From Pythium myriotylum (taxonomy: Eukaryota; Oomycota; Peronosporomycetes; Pythiales; Pythiaceae), in contig JALJCQ010000015.1 of the NCBI GenBank assembly GCA_023091665.1, forward strand, positions 3,100,001 to 3,164,000: a stretch of DNA of 64,000 nucleotides. Reading direction: 5' to 3'. The stretch's first letter is position 1; the number at the start of each line of letters is the position of its first letter. Below the pieces are notes generated by a model. It was not told the origin of the DNA and searched no databases. It saw only the letters and a program-made list of their open reading frames with translations. This document shows positions 38,238 to 48,548 of this stretch, one piece after another. Made by a program: the position numbers and the translations under genes.

Positions 38238-38905
38238 GCTAGAGATAGCCGGCCCCGAAGCGAGACCCCCGCCAAAATCGCTGTCGCTGGCTGTTTCGCG
38301 CTGCTGGCGGCCACTAATGCTGCTAGAGAAGGCGGTAGAGGTGGCGGCATGATGTACAAAGCTGGATCAAGAGGAGGAACGCAGTAGCCCGGGTAGGGCA
38401 CGACCACGCAGTTTACGTTGCATAAGCCTGTCGTGTCTCCACGCCGACAAGCTTCCAGCACGTAGAGCAGAGCATCGGGATCGCAACCCCGGAATGAAGC
38501 AGAACGCAGAAAGAAACCAGCCACTTCCGTCGGTGAGCCCAGGGACGAAGCCAACCGTGAGGCCAAGGCCGCCACGTTGGTCAGAGCCTCATCCCGCTGG
38601 CGCACCGCCTGGTCCCGCTCCTGAGTCAAGGTGTCTCGCTGCGCTATGAGCCTCGTCGCCGCCCGGACGGCCCGCTCTCGCTCGTTACGCCAGCGATCGA
38701 CGTCTTGTCGCGAATATTCCGGAGCTGGTGGGTGACGAGCGCGCTCATCAGCCAAGACCAGCGCGCGGGCAAGATATCGGATCCACTCGCCAGTCGTAGT
38801 CAGCGCCGTCACCGTGTGTCGTACCCGCTCCAGCAGGTTCGTAGCGCCGTATTCCGCCGAGAGCCCGAGGGCGGCCGAATTCGCAGCCACTAACGCCTGC
38901 ATCAT
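37979..38905 (-). CDS. E1 antisense ORF b (coiled-coil protein)
   Basis: A 308-codon frame from an ATG at 38903-38905. Residues about 25-110 are helical with coiled-coil character (YSRQDVDRWRNERERAVRAA, RLIAQRDTLTQERDQAVRQR), suggesting oligomerisation. A leucine-rich region (FRGCDPDALLYVLEACRRG) follows, then a proline-rich stretch. After about residue 225 it overlaps ORF c in another frame and becomes arginine-rich low-complexity sequence, so the real protein probably switches into ORF c near 38230. The frame follows ORF a in register after a single stop codon. The same arrangement is in E2. Confidence 0.6.
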   Translation of the reverse strand: MMQALVAANSAALGLSAEYGATNLLERVRHTVTALTTTGEWIRYLARALVLADERARHPPAPEYSRQDVDRWRNERERAVRAATRLIAQRDTLTQERDQAVRQRDEALTNVAALASRLASSLGSPTEVAGFFLRSASFRGCDPDALLYVLEACRRGDTTGLCNVNCVVVPYPGYCVPPLDPALYIMPPPLPPSLAALVAASSAKQPATAILAGVSLRGRLSLAWRRSRPQRRIQYLPRRNDRPPFLQVRLGNRHHLLLLRQVRRARRRLILLLLVLPVVQLEARVPSRSRPLRRRQARAVRLRYTTGA

Positions 38906-38908
38906 CTC

Positions 38909-39343
38909 CTAATGCGACATGGGTACGTCGGGGGCCGGTGGGGTGCCAAGAAGAGTGTACGACAGAGGCTGGCCGGCCGGGAGCAGCACCTCAACAGCAG
39001 CTACGGAGTCCTCAGAAGCTCCCGCCGAGCCGCTCGCCTGGAGCCCAGCGGCCAAGTCCGCATAAGCCTGTCGCGTTGCAGCAGCGTCGAGCGAAGAGCC
39101 GGGAGGTAGCTGCGCCAACTTATGAACTATCGCCGGGAGGGGCGGCATGGCGAAGGTTTCAGCAGATGCACGAGATCCGGACGCGGGCGCGGGGGCTGCG
39201 GAACCAGACGCCGCCGAATCGGGCGCTGACGAGTGACCCGAGGCGGGCGCTTGACTCGTAGTCGGGCGCGCGCCTGCTGAAGAAGACTTGCCGGGGTCGG
39301 ACATGCTACGTGGGCGCGCGGCGGGCGAACTGGAAGTGAGCAT
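38909..39343 (-). CDS. E1 antisense ORF a
   Basis: A 144-codon frame from the ATG at 39341-39343 (another ATG lies at 39302-39304), starting 127 bp from the 3' LTR. The product is alanine/serine/proline-rich, then has a short helical segment (LPAIVHKLAQLPPGSSLDAA) and ends PDVPMSH before a TAG. ORF b starts one codon later in the same frame, so a and b would be one protein if the TAG were read through. E2 has one amino-acid change (F to S) and the same TAG. The function is unknown. Confidence 0.5.
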   Translation of the reverse strand: MLTSSSPAARPRSMSDPGKSSSAGARPTTSQAPASGHSSAPDSAASGSAAPAPASGSRASAETFAMPPLPAIVHKLAQLPPGSSLDAAATRQAYADLAAGLQASGSAGASEDSVAAVEVLLPAGQPLSYTLLGTPPAPDVPMSH

Positions 39344-39469
39344 CGTGAAGGAGATCGGCCGCGCTGTGGCAGGGAAGAGACACCCGTTAGCCCAACAAGA
39401 TCGATTGAAGTGACAGGCCCTCACCGCACCCCGCTTCGCGTGTCCGAAAGGCCCTGTCAAAGGCGCGGA

Positions 39470-39892
39470 TGTGATGAAGCGACCCGGCGCCGTGGGCGAC
39501 GGGGAGCATGCGAGGCGCCGCCGAGCGACTTAGGCAGCTTCAGGTAGTTGATTGAAGAGATTAGTCTCGGTCCGGATTGATATGCCGGACCGGTCCGGTT
39601 CACTTGAACCGGTCCGGATTCTCGGCGCCAGGTCCGGCTTTCGGACTTAGTGACGTGTCACAGTGACCCGAACCTTGTGACATTACCCATGTCACTATCG
39701 CGGGTCATTCGCAAGGTAGTCAGTCTAGCCAGTCTAGAACCCGGTTAAGTACGAGGGGCGACTTGCCTCCTGTCCTACAATAATAGACTTTGGATTCTGC
39801 GGTCAAGTGCTCAAGTCGCTCGCCCTCCAAGCCAAGAAACCGGACCCTCTTCGGCATCCCAGACCCAGCAAGGTACGCTTGCTCGTGTTAGG
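39470..39892 (+). repeat. E1 3' LTR, truncated
   Basis: Starts TGTGATGAAG and matches the E2 LTR for 423 bp, then breaks off at 39892 within GTGTTAGG, where a LINE fragment begins. Unlike the 5' LTR it is not interrupted at 39776, which shows that the two LTR parts at 24550 and 25797 were originally contiguous. Confidence 0.85.
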
Positions 39893-40865
39893 GGGAGATC
39901 GTCTCTCTCCATCACGCTGAAACGGTGGCACGCAGCGCCTCCCACCGACCTTCCTTGAAGTTCGTGCCGCACCCACTTCTCAGCCCAGTCCTCCCACTTT
40001 GGGGTACCGCCAGACTCCATGACAAGGCCACGTTGACGGCCCTCGTCTCAAAAACGCAGACTCAGCAGGCCACCCACGACATTAGCCGCCGACGTGATCT
40101 AGCGTTCGAGTCCGCCCTCGAGTTCGGAACCGCCCTTGATCTCATTGAATAGAAGACCATCCATCAGCTACCCCACAGTTCCAGCCGCCAACGATTGCTC
40201 TTCTTCCGGATCAAAGGCTCACGCATGTCCGGGTGGGATCGTCTTCACAACCGCTGAGGGTGCCCTCATTGCGAGCACGCTGGGGCCAGCGGCGGTTCGG
40301 TCTACGACATTGTCTGGGACTGCCCAGCTGCCCAGACACTATGGAGCCGGCTACGGCAACTCTACGCCGCCCTTGGGCTCTGGCGAACTAGGGACGCGAC
40401 CACGCAGACCGACCTCCTCACCGCGGTCTTCAGCCTTCGGCTGCCGAAAGTACCACCCAAGGTCTGGGAACTACCCGCCCTCCGCAAGAGTCCGCCCGAA
40501 GAAGCAGACCCAGGAGCCGGACCGTTCCCCCTCCTTCAAGTGATCTGGCAGCAGCTGACGCTAGAGACGCTCGTGGTGATCAACGCTTGGCGCAACAGCA
40601 TGGCCGATCAAGACAGAGCGTGGACCCTCTCGCAGGCAGCCGGAGTGCACTCAGCAAGCTGCCACCGAGTGCTCGACACATTACAGTATCGCCTCACGCA
40701 ACAACCGGACGCACCGGACTTCACGGTGGGGCTTCTGTCCAAGTTTCGCAGCCTGTTCGACCAGGTTCATGAACTGGACCACGAGTTGCCTCCCGTCGAC
40801 TCGCCCAAGATGGTGCTCTTCTTCGAAGGACGTTCCAATAGCAATCCTGGCCCCGGGGGCGCAGG

Positions 40866-42964
40866 CAGAGCATGGCAAAAAATGATTGGTATTGAGTTAT
40901 TGTCAAGATTGTTTTACCCAATTAGTGATTGTGCCATGGTCTCCAATATTCGAGAGATTGTGACAATTGTTACAATTTATTTATTACACAATTGTAAATA
41001 TTGTCGTAATTACGGCTACTGGTGGGGCCACCCATGGAGGTGTTTTGGGTGGTGGCGCACACTCGCACGCAACAGACCAAAAGCGCTGGTTGTGACGCCG
41101 CCTGGCTGCTTCACAGCCCCAAATGAACACTCTCTAGTCCTTGCGCATTCCACAATTCGCTCTTTGGCACTCTCTAAACGTTCAAATCCTCCCATGTCGT
41201 CCAACGTCTCGAAGCTCACGAACCGCGAGATTGTCCGCGTCATGTACCGCGCCACTACTCCGCCATCACCAAACGCTCTTGCCTGCACTGTCTGCAGCCG
41301 TGTGGTCAAGCAGAAGCAAGGTTCCGGCTACAAAAACCTCATCTCACACCTCCACCAGCACCGTGGATTTGAGGACGCTGCCCTGTCTGCTATCGAACAG
41401 AAAGGCGGTGCGAAGCCCGTTGCATCTTTTTTCGTCGACAAGGGCGCGGATGCTACCTTCAGGTGGCTCGAACTGATCGTCAAAAAAAACCTCCCGCTCA
41501 CGTTCGTGGATGACGAGCTGGTACGTCGCTCTGTTAAGTTCGACCCACTCTCGTACCACACGTTTGTCGAGCGCTTCTACCGCACTGTTGAGCTCGTGGA
41601 GGGGAAGATTGCTGAAGAGCTAAAGGACAAGCTCTTTGCACTCGTCTTTGATGGCTTCACAGAGGGTGCGGAGCATTGCCTCGGCGTGTTCGCCGCCTAC
41701 GACGGTGGGATGCGAAATCTTACCTTCTCACCATTTGACGATGACTCATCGATGACTGCCGACGAGCATATTGAGTTTTTAGACTCGCTCATGGACGATT
41801 TCAAGCTTGACGTCAAGAATTTGGTATGCATCGTTTCCGACAATATGTCTACGAACCGTGCTATCTCTAAAAGAACAACTATCCCCATGGTTGGTTGTGC
41901 CTCGCATCGTCTCAGTCTTGCTGTGAAGGATGTGAGACGGGCAAAATGCCATTGTTGAAGCAGGTCTCAGATCTGATGCGGAAGCTTCGATCTGTGAAGC
42001 GTTGGGCAAAATTGAAGGAAAATGGCTGCAAAACTAAACCAATGGTGTTGCATGACCTCCGGTGGATGGGCTACTACGACCTTCTGGGCCGCTATATGAA
42101 GATTCGGCCTTTTCTTCACCTCTTCGAGGACGACCACGAGAGCGAACGTGGGGACACCAGCGACGATGCCCCTACCTCTGTTGCCTCGCTTATCCCATCG
42201 GCGGCCGAGCACGCGGAGCTCAAGCAACTCTACGAAGATATGGACAGTGTATCTTACGCGACTCGGATGCTGCAGTCTACAAGGCGCACTATTGGTAAAG
42301 TGCGCGACCTGTTCGACATTTTGATCGTTGACTTTCCCTCTATGGCAAATCGCCTCTCCCCTACTGCGTCGATCGTAGAGTCCGTTGATTTTGAAGCTGC
42401 CCTCTGCAAAATCCAGTCGCGTTCGGAGTCGTCGCTCCGCCCGGCCGAGACTGCGACTGTAAAGAAGCTGCTCGGTAGCCCAGCCGGAAACCAGGCAAGC
42501 AGCGCGCCGTCGACCAAAGTTTCAGGTGCTCACGGAAAGAAAAAGCGGTCGGCGGACGAAATTCGCGAGGTTCTGAAGTCAAAGAAACAGTGCCGTGAGG
42601 ACAGTCTGTCACGGTACGTAAAGACTGAGTAGATACCGCCAACCTCCGTCGCGGTAGGACGTGTTTTTTTCGTAGGTGAAGGCGGCGACTGGATTCCTCC
42701 GCCGCAGCATGTCGACGCGTACACTCGATGGACTTCTTGTCCTCAAGTTGAACTGGGATCTTCTCACACTCGAAGTTGTCTCTAATGCGATTAAGTCCCT
42801 CCGCGATGATGATAGTGATGTTGAAGGTGCAGTTTCGTGCAGCGAAAATGAGCTTGACAGTGAGTAGATCCGACAATAAAACAATCTATTGCAATACCCG
42901 AATAATTGATTGTGCCATATAATCGAGCAACAATCAATAAACAATAAGATTTTGCTATGCTCTG
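40866..42964 (+). mobile_element. hAT DNA transposon (2099 bp) with 8-bp target duplication
   Basis: Ends are short imperfect inverted repeats (CAGAGCATGGCAAAA and, at the other end, CAGAGCATAGCAAAA). The 8-bp word GGCGCAGG is present at 40858-40865 and again at 42965-42972, the hallmark of hAT insertion. Removing the element rejoins the LINE RNase H sequence. The subterminal regions are AT-rich with repeated ATTG/CAAT words. Confidence 0.95.
41194..42867 (+). pseudogene. hAT transposase, BED-type, frameshifted
   Basis: It starts at the ATG at 41194. The N-terminus has a BED-like zinc finger (CTVCSRVVKQKQGSGYKNLISH, split here as CTVC ... HLHQH), followed by the catalytic region (LFALVFDGFTEGAEHCLGVF; LVCIVSDNMSTNRAISKR; GCASHRLSLAVKDV). 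Two indels at about 41935-41970 shift the frame, and coding continues as VSDLMRKLRSVKRWAKLK and MVLHDLRWMGYYDLLGRY. The C-terminal dimerisation region is again split: a TAG near 42630, IPPTSVAV, then after a T-run the frame VKAATGFLRRSMSTRTLDGL to 42867. All blocks of a full transposase are present, so this is a recently inactivated copy. Reading further upstream than 41194 would run into the host LINE. Confidence 0.85.
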
Positions 42965-42997
42965 GGCGCAGGAGCGGTCATCGCCCACGTCGCACCA

Positions 42998-43070
42998 TAA
43001 GCGACTTGATGAGTGGTTGTGGAGGGGTCCACATCCCGGACCCCTCCACAACCACTCATCAAGCCGCTTA
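42998..43070. repeat. 33-bp near-perfect hairpin
   Basis: Arms 42998-43030 and 43038-43070 are complementary except for one mismatch, with a 7-bp loop (ACATCCC). It lies inside the LINE RNase H fragment just after the hAT target duplication and breaks the reading frame there. The core of the arm reads TTGATGAGTGGTTGTGGAGG. Confidence 0.9.
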
Positions 43071-43369
43071 TCGTGGCCTTCGGGACGGTCTCCGGGCCGC
43101 CCACGCCGACGGATGGCGCGGTCTCGCGGTCATCAGCTCAAGCGGGCTAATTCTCCGACAACTTCGGGAGTATCGAGCGCCACGCAACGAGCGGCTCCGA
43201 CCACTCTACAACCAAGCGCGCTATCTAGCCGACACCTCTCACTGGCACCAACAGGTGAGGGCCCACAACGGTACATTTATTGCGCTCAATAGACTTCACC
43301 TTCATCATCATCACGAGCCAACGAGCCACGAGCTTTCACTTGGCCGTCAGCTTGGCCCCGGAGTTGTAA

Positions 43370-43943
43370 GAGCATCTCCACCCGTCACTGTAAAACGCCC
43401 CTGTAAAACGATAAATTTCCCGGAGCGTAATTTACTTCCCCATCGCTGCCCTGAAAATAAATAAACTGTAAAAACGACACTGCAAAAATCGCCTCGACAG
43501 TGCAAACATGCGCACGTTTCCAGTGCGAAAGCCGATTTTGCAGTGTCGGGGTTCTCAGATATTCTCAGCGATTATCAGATATCATCAGTGCGTTTGAGGG
43601 GACACCGCGCCATTTCAAGTTTTCCCCTTCAAGATCGGCACGGCGCGCACGCATCGCTGCGAACAGGTTCGTGCCTGCAACTGCGAGATGCGATCTACGC
43701 TCCACTCCGCACCCTGTCTTGCCCTGCTCATCCACCGCGCCTGTGCTCTGCTCGTTGTAGTCCTTTTCGCTGTCGACGATGCCAACGCTACTTTTTTGGA
43801 GGAAGATTCAAACAACTCGTTTTCAGTGGCATTTTTTTAGTGTCACGGTGGGGGATCGCTCCATATATTCTCATGAACGCCATATCTTTCACGGTTAATC
43901 AGGTTTCTCAGGGGCGTTTTTACAGTGATGGGTGGAGATGCTC
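43370..43943. mobile_element. MITE (574 bp) with ~34-bp inverted ends
   Basis: The ends start GAGCATCTCCACCC and match over about 34 bp with one substitution and one indel. The interior has no transposase. A direct target duplication is not clear (TAA on the left, CAA on the right), so the superfamily is open; PIF/Harbinger is possible. Confidence 0.75.
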
Positions 43944-44034
43944 CAACCACTCCAATTAGCTCAGAATCTGATCTGTCTCGGAAATTGTTTTTTACATCCG
44001 AAAATTGTTTTTTAAAGCCCAAACTGTTTTATTC

Positions 44035-44160
44035 ACTCGATAGTCATCTCCCATTTTGTTCTCGAGGAGATTTGTCATCCGCTTTTGAAAATTTACTCGA
44101 TAGTCATCCATCTGGAGAGCCTACTCGCTGGTCATCCGTCACCTACTCGAAAGTCATCCG
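44035..44160 (+). repeat. Short array of ACTCGATAGTCATCC-like boxes
   Basis: Clear boxes at 44035, 44095, 44123 and 44145, and a degenerate one between the first two. Spacings are about 60 (2 x 30), 28 and 22 bp. The reverse complement matches the array at 24166-24258. The T-rich sequence 43944-44034 before it has no gene. Confidence 0.6.
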
Positions 44161-44166
44161 CACCCA

Positions 44167-44246
44167 GGAACCTCCAGTATCGAGTCTGGGACAGCGTGAT
44201 AAGTGGGACACCACATGGCGAGCTCTCTGGATGCAGCCAGATATAT
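44167..44246 (+). repeat. Repeat R, left part (5' end of DIRS-like element)
   Basis: Matches the reverse complement of 17440-17520. The repeat is cut at 44246 by a LINE and resumes at 48563; the two halves join seamlessly when one copy of the 14-bp duplication is removed. Confidence 0.7.
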
Positions 44247-44324
44247 ACATTTTTTTGTATTACCGAAGAAGTTGGACATCTGGGTGGTCAGGTCAGACCC
44301 ACCGAGCGTCAGCTCCCTGGAGAT

Positions 44325-47300
44325 CTACTCTGGCCTACTACGCTTTCGTCCGCGAACTTGGCCATGCTCGTATAGCCCTGTGGCTCGGTGACCGTCTTCA
44401 AGCAAGTCCTTAGCAGGCCTTAGCGGCCGCGTGTCGTGCGTCACATCCGAAAGAAGGAGACGCGTAAGTTCTGCGTCAACGGGTGTCCAGTCGGTTGTGG
44501 AGGTTTCACTGCTTCGTTGGTTCATCGCATGATTGGCGAGGAACTCTGCCATCTTGTTGCCGGCGCGTAGAGCGTGCATGAATGAGACGGTTGGGAGGTG
44601 GCTGAGCAAGCTGGTTGTGCAGTGGGCTCACAGCCCACTACAAGAGAGTAGGTTCTTTAAGAGAGAGTTGTCCCTTCGGTGTCTCTGATTGGTCAGAGAC
44701 GCGTGTGTTCGTGTTGCATTTCCATTGGTGGACATTCTCTGAGATTTCATCCTATCAGAGGACGATATCGCATATATAGGTTTTATTAGGACACCAGAGT
44801 AGGTTTAATGAGGTCCAGAGATGTCTGGACCTCTCAATGCAGAGTCCAACTTACCGTCAAGTCAAGAGCCCTATCTGAGCGTCGGGACAGGGGTCTCGAC
44901 GCTGTGTAACGGATCTGCGCTCGTTACAGGTTGTCCGTTCGACATATCGTCTGAGGTGTTTGGATCGGCAGTTAGCTAGGCCTGCAGCCTGGCGCAACAC
45001 GAGTTCGCTGTCCCCAATGAGCGTGATCTCTGGTGATAGGGAGTCGTACTGTCGCACACAATCTTGCAGTCCTCGGTGTAGGGCCGCGTGCTCGGCTTCG
45101 TTGTTGGTACCCTTGGGCCCTACATACGTGGATGCCCACCATGCCAATTCCCAGTGAGCGGCAGAGAACGCGATAGCATACGCATCCGTCTCCGGCCACG
45201 CCTGGGTTCCCCCTGGAGCCTCCGTCGAAGTAAAGCCGGACTTCGAGTTGATTCTCGGCTGGTGTGTCTGTGTCGTCGTGGAGGATGCCCCAGAAAACAT
45301 CAAAGTCCGTGGCGAGAGGCGCAAAAACGTTGTCATCCGCTCCGTTCTCACATAGGGCGCGTAGTTGGTGGTCGACCGTAGACCAGATCATGGCCTCCAG
45401 GCCTTTTTCTGACGGTCTGACATATCTGAAGAGTGCTGAGTTTCTGTGTAGCCAAAGGTGGTGTGCTCCGATCGTACATATGACCGCCCAAGTGTGACTG
45501 ATAAGCTCTTGTCGCTTGGCTTGTCGTGGTTCCACCTGTGCAAAGTAGTCGTGAAGTTGGGATCGCTGGGCCGGTGGTTGCCGTGCAAATATTGCAGAAG
45601 CCGCTCCTCCAGTGCCTGTAGATCCTGTCCAGCCCATCCACACGTTAGACCAAAACTGTGCTGCTCCCGCACACGTCCATAGAATGTGCTCGTACATAGC
45701 TATCTCACAACCGGTGCAAAATCGGTGTGGGCATGGCACCTCCTTCCCAGTGGAGTCTTGGAGGGATAGTCCCCCAAGCACAAGGCGGTACCAAAAGAAT
45801 CGCTGATACTCGGAGAGACCGTTCTGGCGCTGGGACAGGGCTCGTAGGGAGACGGTCTGCAGAGCCGGTGCAATCTCTACGTTGCGCTCTCGTTGCTTTG
45901 CCAAGCGTTCCGCCAGTTTGACGAGGCCAAGGAGTGGGTTATGTAAAGCCGGTCGTATGAGTCGGCTTCCTCAAGGCTAGTGCAGGTTTGGGGGGGTGCT
46001 GGGAGCAGTGGGATCAACATCGGAGCATGCTGTAGGCGCGGATGCCCGGCCAGCGTGACTGGCGGGCCCTCTCGTAAGGCTACTAAATCGGCTTCACTTT
46101 CTTCAGCGTCGTCTAGTGCCTCGAACCGGAGTGGGCGCTGCCAACCCTGTGGGTGGGCTGAGAGCCGAGGAGGTGGCGAGTCCTGAGGTTGGCTCTCCCA
46201 TTTGTCTCGCAGCCGCACTCCATGGATGGTTCTGTCTTCTTGTAGCGTCCATTCATAGGCATTGAATACGTCGTGATGCATATTCGCGTAGACACGCGTC
46301 GCTTGGTCGGTCGGGTCACCAGGCAATGTCGGAATGTTGGCGATCAGGATACTGAGCCAAAGACCGTGGTTATGCGCGGCGGACTTCCGCATTCGATGCG
46401 GATCGCCGCATAGGTTGCGGAAACGGAAGAGGCCGGGTTCGACTTCGGTCAGGCCAAGTTCCTCGACCGTCCGCAATCGAATACCTCGATGCGCATCGTG
46501 GTGTACCGCCTCCTTGGACCGTGTGCGGATCCACTCGATATCTGCCCAAGGGAACTCATTCCAGAAAGTTCTGATCTCGACGGTCATCGAGGTGTACACC
46601 GCCGTCTGGGTAGGCCGCAGATTCGCGGGTACCTGGATGCCCGGTGGTCGAGGAGAGCCATTGCACGCTCTCTCAAGGCCGCTGCGTTGCGGTCGGAGAG
46701 TGTATCGGGATGAGGATAGCTGGATGATCGCATTAACCAACGTAACGGCCGCGGTCGTTGCTTTGGCGCTTGCTGTCCTGGTTCCTGTGGGGATGGTGGT
46801 CGATCTACTGGGAAAGATTGCCATGGATCCCTGCCGTGCTTCTTCCCGCTGTGAGTGGTAGACCACTCGCAAAGCCTCCCAGTACTTGCGATGATGAGGT
46901 TGAGAGTTCCATCTTAAGATCCGCGTTGCTGCTTGGGCTAGCATTGCTCCTCGGTAGTCCCGGAGCCCCATTCCTCCCAACGCTCGCGGGAGCTCCATGA
47001 TTTCCCGGTCGAGCCGATAGGCTCTCGGCGGTTCCCGTACTAGAGTCCCTTTTCACGCAAACTGGCGCCAGAGGTTGTCTATACTCTGTTGGGTCGCCTG
47101 ATCGGGTGGGAAGAAGCGTGCCGTGAAAAGCAAGCTAGACGTTCTCGCTAAATTGATCATCTGGACTCGGTCACTAACCCCAGTGGCGTATTGTCCGAGA
47201 TTACCCAATCGTTTGGTCACTTTACCAAGGCGCTTGTCCCGTTGGCTTGATGGAGATCCGCTACCCCGATCTCGACTCCCAAGTATGGGACGATTTGACC

Positions 47301-48548
47301 CCGTGGAACCACCGGGAAAGGTCCCAACCACTCGTTCTGGTACGTCGGATCCATGACGATTGCGTGACATTTTGTCGGCTGCACCCGAAGCCTCGAGACG
47401 GATCCAAAACGCTGCAAGACGCGTGTGAGATCCTCCACCATGCCCACGTCGTCAATGAAGACGGCAGAGTCATCGACAAACGCCGATAACGTGTGACGGT
47501 GAGATCGGTATATGCCGTGGTGTTCTATGCCCTGGATTAATGGTTCTGAGTCGAGAGCGTGTTTCAATGTTTCCGCTGCAAAAACAAAAAAGCAACGGAA
47601 CAAACGGGCACCCTTGAAGTATTCCGGAGACTTTGTCAAACCTGCTTGATACCTCACCATTCACAAACACTTGTGCAGTCGTATCCTGGTGGAGTCGCCG
47701 CAGAAGATCGATAAAATCCTTTGGATATCCAAAATCCTCCATGGCTTTCCAGACAAATTCTCTCTCAACCGAGTCGTATGCTTTGCTGAAGTCCACCAGT
47801 ACGATGGCTCCAGTGGGTCCGACACTTGGTGGAGGATCGCTCGCATCAATGTGATGCTATCGTCCAGCCCTCTTCCCCGCACGAAACCGTGCTGATAGGT
47901 GTATTCAAGCTGGCTTGGACTCGGTCTGCCAGAATCTTCATGAAAATTTTGTAGCTGGATTGGAGCAAAGAGATGGGACGATAATTCGCTGCCTGCGTGA
48001 GGTCGCCAGCTTTCGGAATCGGCACAATCAACGCTTGCGCGAAGCTCGCCGGTGGCGGGTCTCCTCGCATAACTCTGGCGAACCATCGCGCGAGCCACGG
48101 CGCTAGCAGCGAGCCCCAGTCCTTGAAGAAATCATTGTTTAATCTATCCGGACTGGCGGCTTTATGACGTCCGAGCTGCGCTATTGCAATCAGTACCTCG
48201 TGTTCACGCACTTCCTCCAGGAGAGCCTGGCCCTGCTCCTCGGTCAACCTGTGAGTTTGTGGGATGGCATATAACTCCGCGCAGGTTCTCCGTAGGGTGT
48301 CCCCGCTCATGATGCACTCCAAATATGGGCTTCATTTCCGCCGCCATAACGTCCGCTTCAGATGCGTGCAGTGGCAAGTCAGTACTAGTAGTTCTGGTCA
48401 ATCTGGGTATTGCTCTGCGTTGGTCCCCATGCACAAGCCGCTTGAACAGATGCGCCGAGTTCCCACTCCTCTCCAATATATTCCGTTGGTACACTTTGCG
48501 CTGCTTCCTCTCAGCGCGAGCTTGACTATACTTGGTGAGATCTTCGAG
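44325..48548 (-). pseudogene. LINE ORF2: reverse transcriptase, zinc-binding region and RNase H, many frameshifts
   Basis: In order on the minus strand: LEDLTKYSQARAERKQRK; RT blocks KAASPDRLNNDFF, ANYRPISLLQSSYKIFMK, DFSKAYDSVEREFVWKAM, GILQGCP and AFVDDSAVFIDD (FVDD in place of the usual YADD); KCHAIVMDP; a thumb/linker beginning MELPRALGGMGLRDYRGAML (about 46998); the Cys-His region FCTGCEIAMYEHILWTCAGA (about 45720-45650); then RNase H YFDGGSRGNPG, EAEHAALHRGLQDC, LIGDSELVLRQA, and after the solo LTR, LRAGNKMAEFLANHAM. The coding signal changes frame at least five times. The gene is dead but nearly complete from RT onward. Confidence 0.85.
44618..44928 (-). repeat. Solo LTR (311 bp) with 5-bp target duplication
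   Basis: Starts TGCAGTGGG and ends CGTTACA on the plus strand, flanked by GGTTG at 44613-44617 and 44929-44933. Removing it rejoins the LINE RNase H frame exactly (ERTT then SLLSHLPT). The minus-strand start TGTAACG forms a GTAACG/CGTTAC hairpin, as in the repeat at 16268-16597. Confidence 0.92.

Larger units (their letters stand above)
24550..39892 (+). mobile_element. Ty3/gypsy element E1 (chromovirus with antisense ORFs)
   Basis: Order on the plus strand: 5' LTR (split by an insertion), primer site, gag, pol, then three ORFs on the opposite strand, then a truncated 3' LTR. From about 30110 onward it matches the inverted copy E2 (53686-64000) with only scattered differences. About 270 bp between the pol stop and the stop of the antisense ORF contain an imperfect GC hairpin (35992-36019) and a purine tract (36063-36090), a plausible convergent-terminator region. 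Gag is frameshifted and both LTRs are damaged, so E1 is unlikely to move by itself. Confidence 0.85.
39893..43265 (+). pseudogene. LINE ORF2 3' fragment (zinc-binding RT tail and RNase H), split by a hAT element
   Basis: Before the hAT insertion the frames read RQRLLFFRIKGSRM, then DIVWDCPAAQTLWSRL (the cysteine/histidine region that follows RT in many LINEs) and, near 40815, VLFFEGRSNSNPGPGG (RNase H block 1; the usual D of FFDGGS is E, and GG is GR). After it, 43040-43265 encodes THQAAYRGLRDGLRAA and LILRQLREYRAPRNERL, the remaining RNase H blocks; the usual GDS has become SSG. Several stops and frameshifts are present, so it is dead. It abuts the truncated E1 LTR at 39892. The first ~250 bp (39893-40140) are coding-like but unassigned. 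Confidence 0.75.
44247..48548 (-). mobile_element. 5'-truncated LINE (about 4.3 kb including a solo LTR) with 14-bp target duplication
   Basis: The word GCAGCCAGATATAT occurs at 44233-44246 and 48549-48562, flanking the element. On the minus strand the element ends in a short A-run (TACAAAAAAA). At its 5' end the sequence starts inside ORF2, without the endonuclease, as expected for incomplete reverse transcription. Confidence 0.9.

Noticed and set aside
45088..46861. Several plus-strand ORFs opposite the LINE
   Set aside because: The minus strand carries clear RT, Cys-His and RNase H motifs; the plus-strand frames are shadows.
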